Shown: positions 34,033 to 44,557, counted from the stretch's first letter. The stretch is 64,000 nucleotides of DNA from Nonomuraea gerenzanensis (GCF_020215645.1 NZ_CP084058.1:11214501-11278500); one strand, 5' to 3'. Notes: generated from the sequence alone by a model not told the origin. Numbers and translations: made by a program.

Positions 34033-34581
34033 ATGGGGCCACCTGAGCCCGAGCAACGCTTCGAGGAGATCTACATGGCGCACTATCCAGCCATCGCCAC
34101 CTATGTCAGGCGGCGCTCGACCTCACCCGACGACATCGCGGACGTGCTCGCCGAGACGTTCACCACGGCGTGGCGCCGCCTGAACGACGTCCCGCCGAAG
34201 CCGGAGCAGGCCAGGCTCTGGCTGTACGGCGTCGCCAGGCGGGTGCTCGCCAACCACTTCCGCGCCGAGGAACGCCGTACCGCCCTGGCCGTACGGCTGC
34301 GCGGGGAGGTCACCACGTGGGCCGCCGCTGTCGTCCGGGACGACTCCGCCCACCGGGCCTTCCAGCGGCTCTCCGACGACGACAGGGAGGTGCTCGCCCT
34401 GGTCGCCTGGGAAGGGCTCACGGGCCCGGAGATCGCCAAGGTGCTCGGCTGCTCGCGCGGCGCCGCCCGGCTCCGGCTGCACCGCGCCCGCAAGCGGCTG
34501 GCCAAGGAGCTGGCCGAGATCGACCCCGACCTGGCCGGCTACGGATCCAGGGCCGTCTCCCTGGCGGAGGGACGCTCATGA
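34033..34581 (+). CDS. ECF RNA polymerase sigma factor, module 2
   Basis: A 182-residue ECF sigma factor. Region 2 is about 8-70 (RFEEIYMAHYPAIATYVRRRS) and region 4 about 115-170 (LTGPEIAKVLGCSRGAARLRLHRARK). GGAAGG lies about 9 nt before the ATG at 34033. Its stop overlaps the start of the membrane protein downstream (ATGA), exactly as in module 1 at 27071-28242. The sigma factors themselves are only distantly similar, so this is probably an old duplication of the module and not a recent one. Confidence 0.88.
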   Translation: MGPPEPEQRFEEIYMAHYPAIATYVRRRSTSPDDIADVLAETFTTAWRRLNDVPPKPEQARLWLYGVARRVLANHFRAEERRTALAVRLRGEVTTWAAAVVRDDSAHRAFQRLSDDDREVLALVAWEGLTGPEIAKVLGCSRGAARLRLHRARKRLAKELAEIDPDLAGYGSRAVSLAEGRS

Positions 34582-35426
34582 ACCCCGAGCTCGACGTCGT
34601 CGCCCGCCTCGCGGCGCCCCCCGTCACCGACGTCAGCCCCGGCGCCCGGGAGCTGATGCACGAGATCACGGCGGCCGGGCCCGCCCCCGAGCCGGGCCGC
34701 CGGCGCAGGCGCCTCGGCCCGCGCGTGGCCGTCCCCGCCGGCGCCCTGCTGACGGCCGCCGTCATGGCGCTGACCTGGCTGCTCCCCACCACCTCCTACG
34801 CGGCCCTGGACATCAAGCAGGAGGACGGCTACTACGTCATCGCGATCAAGGACCTCGACGCCAACCCCGACATCTACGAGGACCAGCTCCGGTCCTACGG
34901 CCTGAACATCACCCTCCAGGTCAGGCCGGTCACCCCCGCGTTCGAGGGACAGGTCTTCCCCACCTCCCCCGACAACCGGTACCTGACCGAGATCAAGGGC
35001 ATCTACCCGCCCGGCCCCTGCGACAAGCTGGACGGCTGCGCGATCGGCGTGAAGATCCCCACCGACTTCAAGGGCACCGCGAACGTCGACGTGGGCCGGG
35101 CCGCCAAGCCGGGCGAGACCTACTTCGCCACCACCCTGTTCGACACCAAGGGCGAGCCCATGCACTGCGTCCCGTACATCAACAAGACCGTCGCCGAGGT
35201 GCGCCCGATGCTGGCCGAGCGCGGGATCACCATCGACAAGTTCGTGGTCGCCGACCCTGATCGCACCGACAGCCTCGACTACGAGGAGAAGACCTCGGTG
35301 CCGGAGACGTGGCTGGTGCACAGCGGCTCGCTCAGCGCGCCCGGCGTGGCCACGGTCTTCGTGCACACCAAGCCCATGTCGAAGAAGTACGTCGAGGGCC
35401 GGGCCAAGGGTTGCCCGGCGTCGTGA
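34578..35426 (+). CDS. ECF-sigma-linked membrane protein, module 2
   Basis: A 282-residue protein with a cytoplasmic N-terminus (about 1-45), one membrane helix (about 48-68) and a large extracytoplasmic domain. The first external segment (SYAALDIKQEDGYYVIAIKD) aligns with that of the 27071-27652 protein, including the following pattern of an acidic run, LRSYG and a beta strand. The rest is longer by about 90 residues and contains four Cys, probably paired outside the cell. An anti-sigma role is suggested by context only; no ZAS zinc motif is present. Coupled to the sigma gene by ATGA. Confidence 0.82.
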   Translation: MNPELDVVARLAAPPVTDVSPGARELMHEITAAGPAPEPGRRRRRLGPRVAVPAGALLTAAVMALTWLLPTTSYAALDIKQEDGYYVIAIKDLDANPDIYEDQLRSYGLNITLQVRPVTPAFEGQVFPTSPDNRYLTEIKGIYPPGPCDKLDGCAIGVKIPTDFKGTANVDVGRAAKPGETYFATTLFDTKGEPMHCVPYINKTVAEVRPMLAERGITIDKFVVADPDRTDSLDYEEKTSVPETWLVHSGSLSAPGVATVFVHTKPMSKKYVEGRAKGCPAS

Positions 35427-35449
35427 TCATGGCGTTCTAGCCTGGAGTG

Positions 35450-36604
35450 ATGTCGTACCGCGAGATGCTCCGCCTGCCGGGGGTGCGGGCGCAGGCCGTG
35501 CTCGGGTTCCTGGCACAGCTCACGCAGCAGGTGGCACCTGTCGGGATCGTGCTCGTCGTGCAGGATGCGAGCGGGTCGCTGGCCCTGGCAGGGGTGACGG
35601 CGGCGGCGTTCTCCGTCGGGGCCGGCATGGGGCGGCCCGTGCAGGGCCGGCTCATGGACCGCCACGGAGCCAGGGCGGTGCTGACCGGCACCGCCCTCCT
35701 GCACGTGGCGGCACTCCTGGCACTGCTCGCCTGCGCACGGCCCGGCCTCCCGTGGTGGCCCATGGTGGCCCTGGCCTGGCTCGCGGGCCTCGGGCTGCCG
35801 CCGGTCTCCGTCAGCATGCGCATCGAGTGGGGCCGCGGAGCCGCCGGCCGCGACCGCACGGCCGCCTACAGCCTGGTCTACCTGGTGCAGGAGCTGGCCA
35901 TGCTCACCGGGCCGCTGGTGTTCGGGCTGCTGATCGTGGTGGCCTCCGCGTCGCTCGCGCTGGGCGCGGTCGCGGCGGCGGCCGGCGCCGGGACCCTGGC
36001 CTTCGCGCGGGCGCTGCTGGCCGATGCCGACGGGCACACGCGCGAGCGGGGGCGAGCCTTCGCCGACCGCCGGATGCTGGTGCTGATGGGCGTCGTGCTG
36101 CTGCACGGCGGCACCTTCGGCGCCTTGCAGGTGGGCCTGCCCGCGCTGGCCACCGCCCGCGACGTCCCCGCCGCCACGGGGTTGCTCGTGGCGGCGCTGT
36201 CCGTGGGCGGCATCGCGGGGGCCGCCACCTACGGGGCCCGCTCGTGGCGCTCGCCGGCCCAGGTGCGGCTGGTGGGGCTGATGCTGCTGCTCGGGCTCGC
36301 GCTGGCGCCGCTCGCGCTGGTCGGGCCGCTGCCGGTGTTCTGCGTGGTGCTGTTCCTCGGCGGGCTGGTGCTCAACCCGGCGCTGACCACGTCGTCGCTG
36401 CTGGTGGACGAGTACGCGCCGACGGCGCAGGCGGAGGCGTTCGGGTGGGTCTCGACGGGGCTCGGGACGGGGGCCGCGGCGGGCTCGGCCGTGGCCGGTG
36501 TGGTCGGGGAGCGCTTCGGCCCCGGGGCTCCCTTTCTCGCGGGCGCCGCGTTCGCCCTGCTGGGTGCGTTATCGGCGGCCTCGCTGCTGCGCAGACGTGC
36601 CTGA
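35450..36604 (+). CDS. MFS transporter
   Basis: A 384-residue major facilitator with 12 predicted helices. It starts YREMLRLPGVRAQAVLGFLA and has GMGRPVQGRLMDRHGARAV as motif A. The C-terminal half ends in a Gly/Ala-rich helix pair. The ATG at 35450 directly follows a GTG; CTGGAG is the only nearby ribosome-binding sequence. It lies 23 nt after the ECF module and may be cotranscribed with it, which would make it a possible target. Substrate unknown. Confidence 0.85.
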   Translation: MSYREMLRLPGVRAQAVLGFLAQLTQQVAPVGIVLVVQDASGSLALAGVTAAAFSVGAGMGRPVQGRLMDRHGARAVLTGTALLHVAALLALLACARPGLPWWPMVALAWLAGLGLPPVSVSMRIEWGRGAAGRDRTAAYSLVYLVQELAMLTGPLVFGLLIVVASASLALGAVAAAAGAGTLAFARALLADADGHTRERGRAFADRRMLVLMGVVLLHGGTFGALQVGLPALATARDVPAATGLLVAALSVGGIAGAATYGARSWRSPAQVRLVGLMLLLGLALAPLALVGPLPVFCVVLFLGGLVLNPALTTSSLLVDEYAPTAQAEAFGWVSTGLGTGAAAGSAVAGVVGERFGPGAPFLAGAAFALLGALSAASLLRRRA

Positions 36605-36644
36605 CGGTCGCGCGCTGCTGCGCCGCGCCTCACGTCACATGGCG

Positions 36645-38537
36645 TCAGGTGCGGGCGCGGGCCAGCTCCAGGGCCTCCGTGAAGCGTGCGTACGTGTCCA
36701 GCTCCGCCTCCACGGGCTGTAGCACCAGCTCCCCGCCGACCTGGCCGATCGACGCGCGCAGCGCCTTGGCCGTACGGCGGGCCCTGCGCCTGCCGCCCGC
36801 CCAGGCCGCCAGCCGCGACAGCAACGCGATCAGCACGCCCGCCAGCGCGCCCCCGACCAGCAGCACCGTCGGCCACGGGACCACGCCGGCGGTCGGCAGC
36901 GGTGGCTGGGGCAGCCGAAGATAGTCCATCCCGAACAGCACCCCCAGCCACAGCGCTCCGGCCAGCATGGTCGCGAACACCAGCCACTGCAGCGCGTTCA
37001 CCGCCCGCCACCACCGGGGCCGCTTCGTGCCGACGGCGGACGTCGTGGCCACCGCCCGGTCCACCGCGTCCGCCAGCTCCCGGGCGTGTGACCTGGCCAC
37101 CTGCCGCACCGACACCGCCCACGGCCCTGGCAGCCCGCTCGCCGCCACCTCGCCGACGTCCCTGACCGCCGTCTCCACCTGCGCCCGCTGCACGGCCGAC
37201 GCCGCCGGCACGGACGTACGCCCGACGATCTCCCCACCCGTGTACCCGCCGCCCGTCGGCCTGCCGCTCGCGAGCACGCCTGCGGACCCGCCGCCCGATC
37301 GGCCTCTGGGCGCCATGCCGCCGAGGCGCAGCCTGCGCAAGGGGTCGGGGCGGAACCTCCTCATCCACCGGGTGACGGGCCATCCGGTGGCGACCACGGC
37401 CCGGTGCCGGTGCCCCTTCGCCACGGCCTCCACGACCATCGGCACCCCGGCCGCCGCGCACAACGCCCCGGTGAGCGCCCGCTCGGCCCCGGCCATGCGC
37501 TTGGCGGCCCCGTCCCTGCCCAGCACCCCGTTCCCGCCGACGAGCTCCTCGCCACCCGCCCCGGCCCGCCCCAGCGCCAGCGCCCCGTTCCCAGGCACCG
37601 ACCCCGCCGCGCCCGCCTCCGAAGCCCGTCCTGGGCCGTCCGCCTCAAGAGCCCGAGCAGGACCGTCCGCCTCAAGAGCCCGAGCGGGACCGTCCGCTTC
37701 CAGAGCCTGTGCGGGACCGTCCACAGCCTGTGCGGGACCTGCGGTGGCCAGGTGGTCGGCGGCGGTGCCGATGTCGGCGGCCAGCCGGGCCGACCACGAC
37801 CTTCGTCGCGTGACCCGATCCCCGAGCAGCGCGCGCAGCTCGTCCAGCCCCTTCCCCGTACGCGCCGACACGGCGAGCACCGCAATCCCCGGCAGCCCGT
37901 CGTCGTCGAGCAGGCGGCGCAGGTCGCGCAGGCACCGGTTCACCGCGTCGGCGGGCAGCCGGTCCACCTGGTTGAGCACCACCACCATCACGTCCTGGTG
38001 CGCGGCCAGCGGGCGCAGGTAGCGCTCGTGCAGGGCGGCGTCGGCGTACTTCTGCGGATCCACCACCCACACCAGCAGATCGACCTGCTCCACCAGCCGG
38101 TCCACCTCCAGGCGGTGGGACAGCCGGATGGAGTCGTGGTCGGGCAGGTCCAGCAGGACGAGCCCGGTCAGGCCCGGGTCGGTGGCCGAGTGGCGGCGCG
38201 GGACGTCCAGCCAGTCCAGCAGCGGGCCCGCGCCCGCGCCGTCCCACAGCGCGGCCTGGGCGGTCGAGGTCGTGGGCCGGGTGACGCCGACGTCCGCCAG
38301 GTCCTCGCCGGCGAGCGCGTTGTAGAGGGAGGACTTGCCGCTGCCGGTGGCTCCCGCCAGGGCGGCCACGGTGTGGTCGATGGACAGGTCGCGGCGTACC
38401 CCGGCCCGCTCGGCGACGGCCCGCGCGCCGGACACCGCCTGCTCGGACAGCCGGCCCTCGCCCAGGGTGGCCGCCTCCAGCAGGGCGGCCAGCCGGGTGT
38501 CGAGCGACGGGCCCTCCTTGCGGCGCAACAGCTTCAC
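36645..38537 (-). CDS. Dynamin-like membrane GTPase, second gene of pair
   Basis: A 630-residue GTPase with P-loop GATGSGKSSLYNALAG (about 62-77), switch/G3 DLPDHDS (about 135) and G4 NQVD (about 195). A variable linker at about 255-310 contains a 9-residue tandem repeat (DGPARALEA and variants). Two membrane helices follow near 490-515 and 530-560, then a basic segment and a helical C-terminus. It overlaps the upstream GTPase by four bases (ATGA). Streptomyces DynA/DynB, which support sporulation septation, are a precedent for adjacent dynamin-like genes, but orthology is not proven here. Confidence 0.87.
   Translation of the reverse strand: MKLLRRKEGPSLDTRLAALLEAATLGEGRLSEQAVSGARAVAERAGVRRDLSIDHTVAALAGATGSGKSSLYNALAGEDLADVGVTRPTTSTAQAALWDGAGAGPLLDWLDVPRRHSATDPGLTGLVLLDLPDHDSIRLSHRLEVDRLVEQVDLLVWVVDPQKYADAALHERYLRPLAAHQDVMVVVLNQVDRLPADAVNRCLRDLRRLLDDDGLPGIAVLAVSARTGKGLDELRALLGDRVTRRRSWSARLAADIGTAADHLATAGPAQAVDGPAQALEADGPARALEADGPARALEADGPGRASEAGAAGSVPGNGALALGRAGAGGEELVGGNGVLGRDGAAKRMAGAERALTGALCAAAGVPMVVEAVAKGHRHRAVVATGWPVTRWMRRFRPDPLRRLRLGGMAPRGRSGGGSAGVLASGRPTGGGYTGGEIVGRTSVPAASAVQRAQVETAVRDVGEVAASGLPGPWAVSVRQVARSHARELADAVDRAVATTSAVGTKRPRWWRAVNALQWLVFATMLAGALWLGVLFGMDYLRLPQPPLPTAGVVPWPTVLLVGGALAGVLIALLSRLAAWAGGRRRARRTAKALRASIGQVGGELVLQPVEAELDTYARFTEALELARART
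37607..37741. repeat. 27-bp in-frame minisatellite in the GTPase gene
   Basis: Three full 27-bp units (from 37634, 37661 and 37688) with degenerate partial copies on both sides encode a nine-residue repeat in the disordered linker of the GTPase. Confidence 0.8.
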
Positions 38538-40390
38538 GACCTCTCCTCCGGCGAGTCTCCGACCGACCCCTCGGTCCCCTCCCCAGGCAGCTCACCCGGC
38601 CGCGAGCCCTCCACCCCCAGCACGGGCCGTTCCACGGTCGGCGAGCCGTCCAGCACGGGCAGCTCCACCGTCACCCCAGCAGGCAACTCGCCGCGATGGT
38701 CGCGAATGCGCCCCGCCGCCGCACGCAGGGCGTCCGCCGTGCCCCGGGCCGGCTCCACCGGCTCCAGCCGGTCGGTGAACCGCCCCGCCTCCTCATCCAG
38801 CAGCCCCCGCACCCGTTCCCGCAGATCCTCCCTGGCCCGCGCCGTCAACGACCGCACCGCCTGATCCCCGAACACGGCCTCCAGCAGCTTCTGCGACAAC
38901 ACGCTCGTCCCGCCCGCGATCCCCACCTCGATCCCCGTCAACCCACCCGTGGACGCGAACACGGCCAGCATGAGCAGCAGCCCCGCCCCGTTCACCCCGA
39001 ACGAGGCCACCCTGGCCGTGGTGCGCCGCTCGGCACCCTCCTCGCGGACGAGGTCGAGGACGTACTCCTGCCACCCCCGCACCGCAGACTCGGCCCGCTT
39101 GCCGAGGTCGGCCGAGGCGCGGCCGAGGCGGGCGGAATCGACGGGGCCGAGCCGTTCGAGCAGGCCGGGGCCGCCGGGCGCGGCCGACCAGCCCTCCAGG
39201 GCCCGCTCGGCGGCCCCGTCGGCGGCGCCCCTGATCAACGCCTCGACGCCGCTCTCCAGGGCGTCCCTGAGCTGGACCTCCGGCACGCGTCCAGTGAAGA
39301 AGCCGACGATGCGGTCGCGCAGCCAGCCGACGCGGCTCTCCAGGGAGCGCATGAGGTCGCCGGTGCCGATGAAGTCCTGCCAGCGGGCCAGCACCTCGCC
39401 GCGCAGCAGCGAGCCGTCGCGCATGCCCTCGTCGAAGTCGGCCATCCCGCCCGCGTACGCCCCCGCCACGATGGAGCGCAGCCCGTCGAAGGCTGCCTGC
39501 TGGCGTTCGACGGCGGCGGCCAGCGCGGGCACCCGGGTGGCGAGGCTGTCGAGCGCCCCGGAGAGCGTCTGGCGCACGACCCGCGACCGTTCGGCGGCGT
39601 CGGCGGCCAGCCCGGTGAGCCAGGAGGAGATGTCGGCGACGGCGGCGGCGGGCAGTCTGGCCTTCTCGTCGGGCAGCGCCGCCTCGGGGACGGTGAACAG
39701 CCGGGTGCCGTCGAGCCCGTTCTCGGTGAGCAGGCGGGCCAGGTCGCGGGAGACGGGCTCGACGGCCTCCGAAGGCACCCGGTCGAGCACGACGGCCAGG
39801 GCGGTGCTGCGCTCGCGGGCGGAGCGCAGGAAGCTCCACGGCACCTCGTCGGCGTAGCGGGCGGAGGTGGTCACGAACAGCCACAGGTCGGCGGCGGCGA
39901 GGAGCTGCGCGGCCAGCTCCCGGTTGGCGGTCACCACGGAGTCGATGTCGGGCGCGTCGAGCAGCGCCAGCCCGGCGCCCAGCGCGGGCGAGGTCACCAC
40001 ACGCAAGGCCCCCGGGTCCGCGCCGGTGCCGGGCTCGCCGGTGGCGCGGGACAGGCCGGGCAGCACGTTCTGGCCCATGAACCAGGAGCGGTCGGCGGGG
40101 CTGACCACCAGCGTCGGCACCAGCGTGGTGGGGCGCAGCACGCCCGGCTCGGCCACGTCGGCGCCGACCAGCGAGTTGACCAGCGTGGACTTGCCCGCGC
40201 CGGTCGAGCCGCCGACGACGGCCAGCAGCGGGGCGTCCAGGGCGCGCAGGCGGGGCAGCAGGTAGTCGTCGAGCTGGCCGGTCAGCTCGCGCAGGGCGCG
40301 CCGGTCGGCGTCGGCCTCGCCCACCGCCAGCGGGAACAGCTCCCTGTCCAGCGGTCGCCGCAGCGACTCCAGCGCGCCCAGCAGGTCCAT
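38534..40390 (-). CDS. Dynamin-like membrane GTPase, first gene of pair
   Basis: A 618-residue GTPase with P-loop GGSTGAGKSTLVNSLVG (about 60-76), G3 LLDAPDIDS (about 145) and a G4 region LDRVPSEAV that departs from NKxD. Two hydrophobic helices near 505-545 (GAGLLLMLAVFASTGG) suggest membrane insertion, with helical regions on both sides. It overlaps the second GTPase by four bases, so the two are made together and may form a heterodimer. The ATG at 40390 is used; a GTG three codons upstream is an alternative. Confidence 0.87.
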   Translation of the reverse strand: MDLLGALESLRRPLDRELFPLAVGEADADRRALRELTGQLDDYLLPRLRALDAPLLAVVGGSTGAGKSTLVNSLVGADVAEPGVLRPTTLVPTLVVSPADRSWFMGQNVLPGLSRATGEPGTGADPGALRVVTSPALGAGLALLDAPDIDSVVTANRELAAQLLAAADLWLFVTTSARYADEVPWSFLRSARERSTALAVVLDRVPSEAVEPVSRDLARLLTENGLDGTRLFTVPEAALPDEKARLPAAAVADISSWLTGLAADAAERSRVVRQTLSGALDSLATRVPALAAAVERQQAAFDGLRSIVAGAYAGGMADFDEGMRDGSLLRGEVLARWQDFIGTGDLMRSLESRVGWLRDRIVGFFTGRVPEVQLRDALESGVEALIRGAADGAAERALEGWSAAPGGPGLLERLGPVDSARLGRASADLGKRAESAVRGWQEYVLDLVREEGAERRTTARVASFGVNGAGLLLMLAVFASTGGLTGIEVGIAGGTSVLSQKLLEAVFGDQAVRSLTARAREDLRERVRGLLDEEAGRFTDRLEPVEPARGTADALRAAAGRIRDHRGELPAGVTVELPVLDGSPTVERPVLGVEGSRPGELPGEGTEGSVGDSPEERS

Positions 40391-40409
40391 GGGAACCACG
40401 CTATCCCCG

Positions 40410-40453
40410 ATCGCGGCAGGTAATCGGGACTGACCCGCGTTCCTGCCGGCGAT
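40410..40453. terminator. Hairpin between the two-component locus and the GTPase pair
   Basis: ATCGCGGCAGG (40410-40420) pairs with CCTGCCGGCGAT (40442-40453) with one bulge. It starts at the stop codon of the response regulator gene and ends just before the GTPase start region, so it probably separates the two operons. Confidence 0.5.
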
Positions 40454-41136
40454 CAGGTGGAGGCGGGCGGCTCGCGCAGGACGTAGCCGACGCTGCGCAG
40501 CGTGTGGATGAGCCGCGGCTCGACGTCGTCCACCTTGCGCCGCAGGTACGACACGTACGACTCGACCACCCCGGCGTCCCCGCCGAAGTCGTAGTTCCAC
40601 ACGTGGTCGAGGATCTGCGCCTTCGACAGCACCCGCCCGGCGTTGACCATGAAGTAGTGCAGCAGCTTGAACTCGGTGGGCGAGAGCCGCACCTGCCGCC
40701 CGCCGCGCGTGACCTCGCGCGCCTCCTCGTCCAGCTCCAGGTCGGCCACCTTCAGCTTGCTGGCGGGCGCGACCTCCCCCCGCGTACGCCGCAGCACCGC
40801 CCGGATCCTGGCCTGCACCTCCTCCAGGCTGAACGGCTTGGTCACGTAGTCGTCCCCCACCCGCAGCCCCGCGATCTTGTCCTCGGTGGCGTCGCGGGCG
40901 GTCAGGAACAACACGGGCGCCTCGATGCGCCTGGCCACCTCGAACCCGTCGAGATCGGGCAGCATCACATCGAGCACCACCAGGTCGGGCGAGGCACGGA
41001 CGGCCACCTCCACGGCCTCCTCACCGTCGGCGGCCGTCAGCACCTCGAACCCGGAGAAGCGCAGGCTAGCGGCGAGCAGATCCCTGATGCTGGGCTCGTC
41101 GTCCACCACCATGATCAGCGCCTCGGGTTTCGTCAC
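40453..41136 (-). CDS. OmpR-type response regulator with shortened receiver
   Basis: A 227-residue regulator paralogous to the one at 42593-43285. Acidic pocket Asp12/Asp13, phosphoacceptor Asp56 (VVLDVMLPD), Thr79 and Lys100 are all present, and the winged-helix DNA-binding domain (about 130-222) is intact. Compared with its paralogue, the loop between the third helix and fourth strand has lost five residues (RRIEAPVLF against RRLRGGGVHTPVVF), and one Gly is missing before DDYVTKPF. Both are in-frame losses. This may alter phosphorylation or dimerisation. It starts 41 nt after the histidine kinase gene. Confidence 0.88.
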   Translation of the reverse strand: MTKPEALIMVVDDEPSIRDLLAASLRFSGFEVLTAADGEEAVEVAVRASPDLVVLDVMLPDLDGFEVARRIEAPVLFLTARDATEDKIAGLRVGDDYVTKPFSLEEVQARIRAVLRRTRGEVAPASKLKVADLELDEEAREVTRGGRQVRLSPTEFKLLHYFMVNAGRVLSKAQILDHVWNYDFGGDAGVVESYVSYLRRKVDDVEPRLIHTLRSVGYVLREPPAST

Positions 41137-41177
41137 CTACTTAGAGTGACAAAGCAGCCTGAGGGTTAGCTGAAGGC

Positions 41178-42592
41178 TCACTCCAAGGCGAGTGGGAGTT
41201 CGACGCGGAAGGTGGAGCCCCTGTCGGGGGCGCTGTCGACGGTGACGGTGCCGCCGTGGGCCCGCACGAGCGCCTGCACGATGGCCAGGCCGAGCCCGCT
41301 GCCCCGGTCCTCGGCGGAGCGGCGGCGGGACCGGGCGGAGTCGGCCCGGTAGAAGCGCTCGAAGACGTGCTCGACCTGCTCGGGGGTCAGGCCGGGGCCG
41401 TTGTCGACGACCTCGATGAACAGCTTGCCGGTGGCCGCCCCGGCCCTGACGATGATCGGGGAGCCGGGCTCGGTGTGCACGATGGCGTTGGTGACGAGGT
41501 TGCTGATGACCTGGCGCAGGCGTACCTCGTCGCCGGAGACGATCAGGGCGGCGCCGCCGACGACGTCCAGCTTGATCACCCGTTCCGGGGCGAGGATGCG
41601 GGCGTCCTGCACGGCGTCGGCGGCCAGCGCCAGCATGTCCACCGGCTGCATCTTCAGCGGCCGCTGCTGGTCCACCCTGGCCAGCAGGAGCAGGTCGTCC
41701 ACCAGCACGCTCATCCGCCCGGCCGCCTTCTCCACGCGCTGCATCAGCTCGGCGGGGTCGGCGCCGGGGTTCTGCCTGGCGTACTCGGCGAAGCCGCGGA
41801 TGGAGGTGAGCGGGGTGCGCAGCTCGTGGGAGGCGTCGCCGACGAACTGCCGCATGCGGTCCTCGGAGCGGCGGGCCGCCGCCTCGGAGGCGGACCTGGC
41901 GGCGAAGGCGGCCTCGATCTGGGCCAGCATCCCATTCAGTGACCTGGCCAGGCCGCCCACCTCGGTACGCGGGTCGCCGTCCGGCACCCGGCGGCCCAGC
42001 TCGCCCCCGGCGATGGCCTCGGCGGTGCGCTCGATCTCGCGCAACGGCCGCATGTTGTGCCGGACGATCGTGACCCCGGCCACGGCCAGGATGAGCAGGA
42101 TGCCGCCGCCGCCGAGCAGCTCGATGAGCACGAGCCTGGTGGTGATCGCATCCACCTCCTCCAGGCTGACCGCGACCACGAGCGTGGTGCGCCACTGGGT
42201 CCGGGTGCCCAGCACCCGCCACTCGCCGTCCCCGCTGATCGCCGGCGCCGTGTACGCCTCAGGGCTGGGCGAGCGCGGCAGCACGGGCTTCGGCTTCTGG
42301 TCCACGGGGCGGTCGGTCAGCATCGGGACGTACTCACCGCCCGGCTCCTTGACCAGGGCGATCGCGTCGGACTCGATGAGGATCGGGTGCTCGGCGGTCT
42401 CCCTGTCCTTGCGCCAGTCGCTCCTGACCTTCTTGTCCATGCGCGCGCTGAGCAGGTGCAGCTGGCTGTCCACGCGGTCGAGCAGGTAGCCGTGCAGCAC
42501 CGAGACGCTGACCAGGCCGATGAAGAACATGCCGAACCCCAGCAGCGCCAGCATCGACGCCATCAGCTTGATCCTCAGCGGCAGGCCGCGCA

Positions 42593-42593
<1 letters not shown>
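41178..42593 (-). CDS. Sensor histidine kinase
   Basis: A 471-residue membrane kinase: helix about 9-33, extracytoplasmic sensor (about 35-150), helix about 153-176, HAMP (about 177-230), phosphoacceptor His256 in DASHELRTPLTS, then the ATPase domain with NLVTNAIVH, VDNGPGLTPEQ and GSGLGLAIVQ. Its ATG shares a base with the stop of the upstream regulator (TGATG), making that regulator its cognate partner by position. A second regulator follows 41 nt downstream. Confidence 0.93.
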
Positions 42594-43285
<692 letters not shown>

Positions 43286-43302
43286 CACATCCAAGGATGC
43301 CC

Positions 43303-44493
43303 TCATCGGACGAGTGCTGGGACAATTCCGGCAATATGCCGGGCAATAGCCAGACTTGAGGTGGCGGCCGGAGAAGGGGCATTCCTCACCAGAACCACCT
43401 TTCCCCGGACATCGACCACGAAGTCATCCACGAGGCTTCCGTCCCTGGCGACGGCCTGCGCGCGCACGCCGCCGGGAGCCCGCTCCAGGTCGGCGGCGGT
43501 GAGCCCGGGCACATAGCGCCTGGCGTCCTGGAGGAACGCGCGCTTGGCCACAGATCCATAGACTTCCTTAACTCCGGTACGCCAGTGGGCCCTGGCCATC
43601 CGCAGCGTCCCAGGCCAACCAAGAATTTGCCGAACATTACGGAAATTCGACCATCGATAGCCCTCGTACGCCGTGGCCAGCACCGCGTTCGGCCCCACCA
43701 GCACGCCACCGCCGATCCGCCTGGTCAGGTGCACCCCCAGGAACGGGTAACGCGGGTCGGGCACGGGATAGATCAGCCCCCGCACCAGGTCCTTCGCGGC
43801 ACCCCTGAGCGCGTAGTACTCGCCCCTGAACGGCACGATCCGCACCTCGCCTCCGGCCCCGGCCATCCGCGCCACCGCGTCGGTGCCGAGCCCGGCGCAC
43901 ACCACCAGGCGGTCGAAGGCGAACCTGCGCCTGCCCGCCACCACCTCGACCTTGCCCGCCCGTTCCCTGAGCGCCTTGACGGGGTGCGACAGGCGTACGG
44001 AGCCGCCCAGCTCGGCCACGTCCAGCGCGAGCCTGCGGGCGACCGCGGGGAAGTCGCAGATCGCGGTGCGCGGCGAGTGGATGGCGGCCACGCCGACCGC
44101 GTGCGGCTCGATCTCGCGCAGCCCGAGCGCGTCCAGCTCGGCGAGGTCGGGGACACCGTTGGCGCGCGCCCGCTCGGCCAGCGCCGCCAGCCTCGGCCGC
44201 TCGGCCTGACCGGCGGCCACGACCAGCTTGCCGACCTCCTCGTACGGCAGCGCGTGCGCCGCGCAGTAGTCCTTGAGCAGCGCCACGCCCTCCCGGCAGA
44301 GCCTGGCCTTGAGCGAGCCCGGCGGATAGTAGATCCCCGCGTGCACGACGCCGCTGTTGTGCCCGGTCTGATGGGCGCCGACGCGCCCCTCCTTCTCCAG
44401 CACGGTCACCTCGGCCCCTCGGGTGGTGGCCAGCTCGCGCGCGACCGCCAGCCCGACGATGCCGGCGCCGACGACTCCGATCTTCTCCGTCAC
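43303..44493 (-). CDS. lhgO: L-2-hydroxyglutarate oxidase
   Basis: An FAD-dependent oxidase of about 396 residues that converts L-2-hydroxyglutarate to 2-oxoglutarate. The FAD motif is GVVGAGIVGLAVAREL, followed by the family signature GAHQTGHNSGVVHAGIYY, with GLYYxPGSLKA-like YPPGSLKARLC. The C-terminal RNAPSPAATSSLAI is also typical. The GTG at 44493 places the FAD motif at the usual distance; ATGs 9 and 12 codons upstream are alternatives. It ends 17 nt before the response regulator gene. Confidence 0.88.
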   Translation of the reverse strand: MTEKIGVVGAGIVGLAVARELATTRGAEVTVLEKEGRVGAHQTGHNSGVVHAGIYYPPGSLKARLCREGVALLKDYCAAHALPYEEVGKLVVAAGQAERPRLAALAERARANGVPDLAELDALGLREIEPHAVGVAAIHSPRTAICDFPAVARRLALDVAELGGSVRLSHPVKALRERAGKVEVVAGRRRFAFDRLVVCAGLGTDAVARMAGAGGEVRIVPFRGEYYALRGAAKDLVRGLIYPVPDPRYPFLGVHLTRRIGGGVLVGPNAVLATAYEGYRWSNFRNVRQILGWPGTLRMARAHWRTGVKEVYGSVAKRAFLQDARRYVPGLTAADLERAPGGVRAQAVARDGSLVDDFVVDVRGKVVLVRNAPSPAATSSLAIARHIAGIVPALVR

Positions 44494-44551
44494 ACCACGA
44501 TTTTCCGTGTTACCCGCCATCCCCGCCATATCCGGACGAATCGAACATGAG

Positions 44552-44557
44552 TACGAT
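44552..44557 (+). promoter_or_regulatory. Candidate -10 box of a leaderless transcript
   Basis: TACGAT at 44552-44557 lies 6 nt before the ATG at 44564 and there is no ribosome binding site, the usual leaderless spacing. The -35 region is weak. Confidence 0.45.

Noticed and set aside
40453..41136. Shortened receiver as a sequencing error
   Set aside because: Two separate losses of 15 and 3 nt both keep the frame, and the sequence around them reads as good coding DNA, so a real deletion is more likely. Resequencing would settle it.
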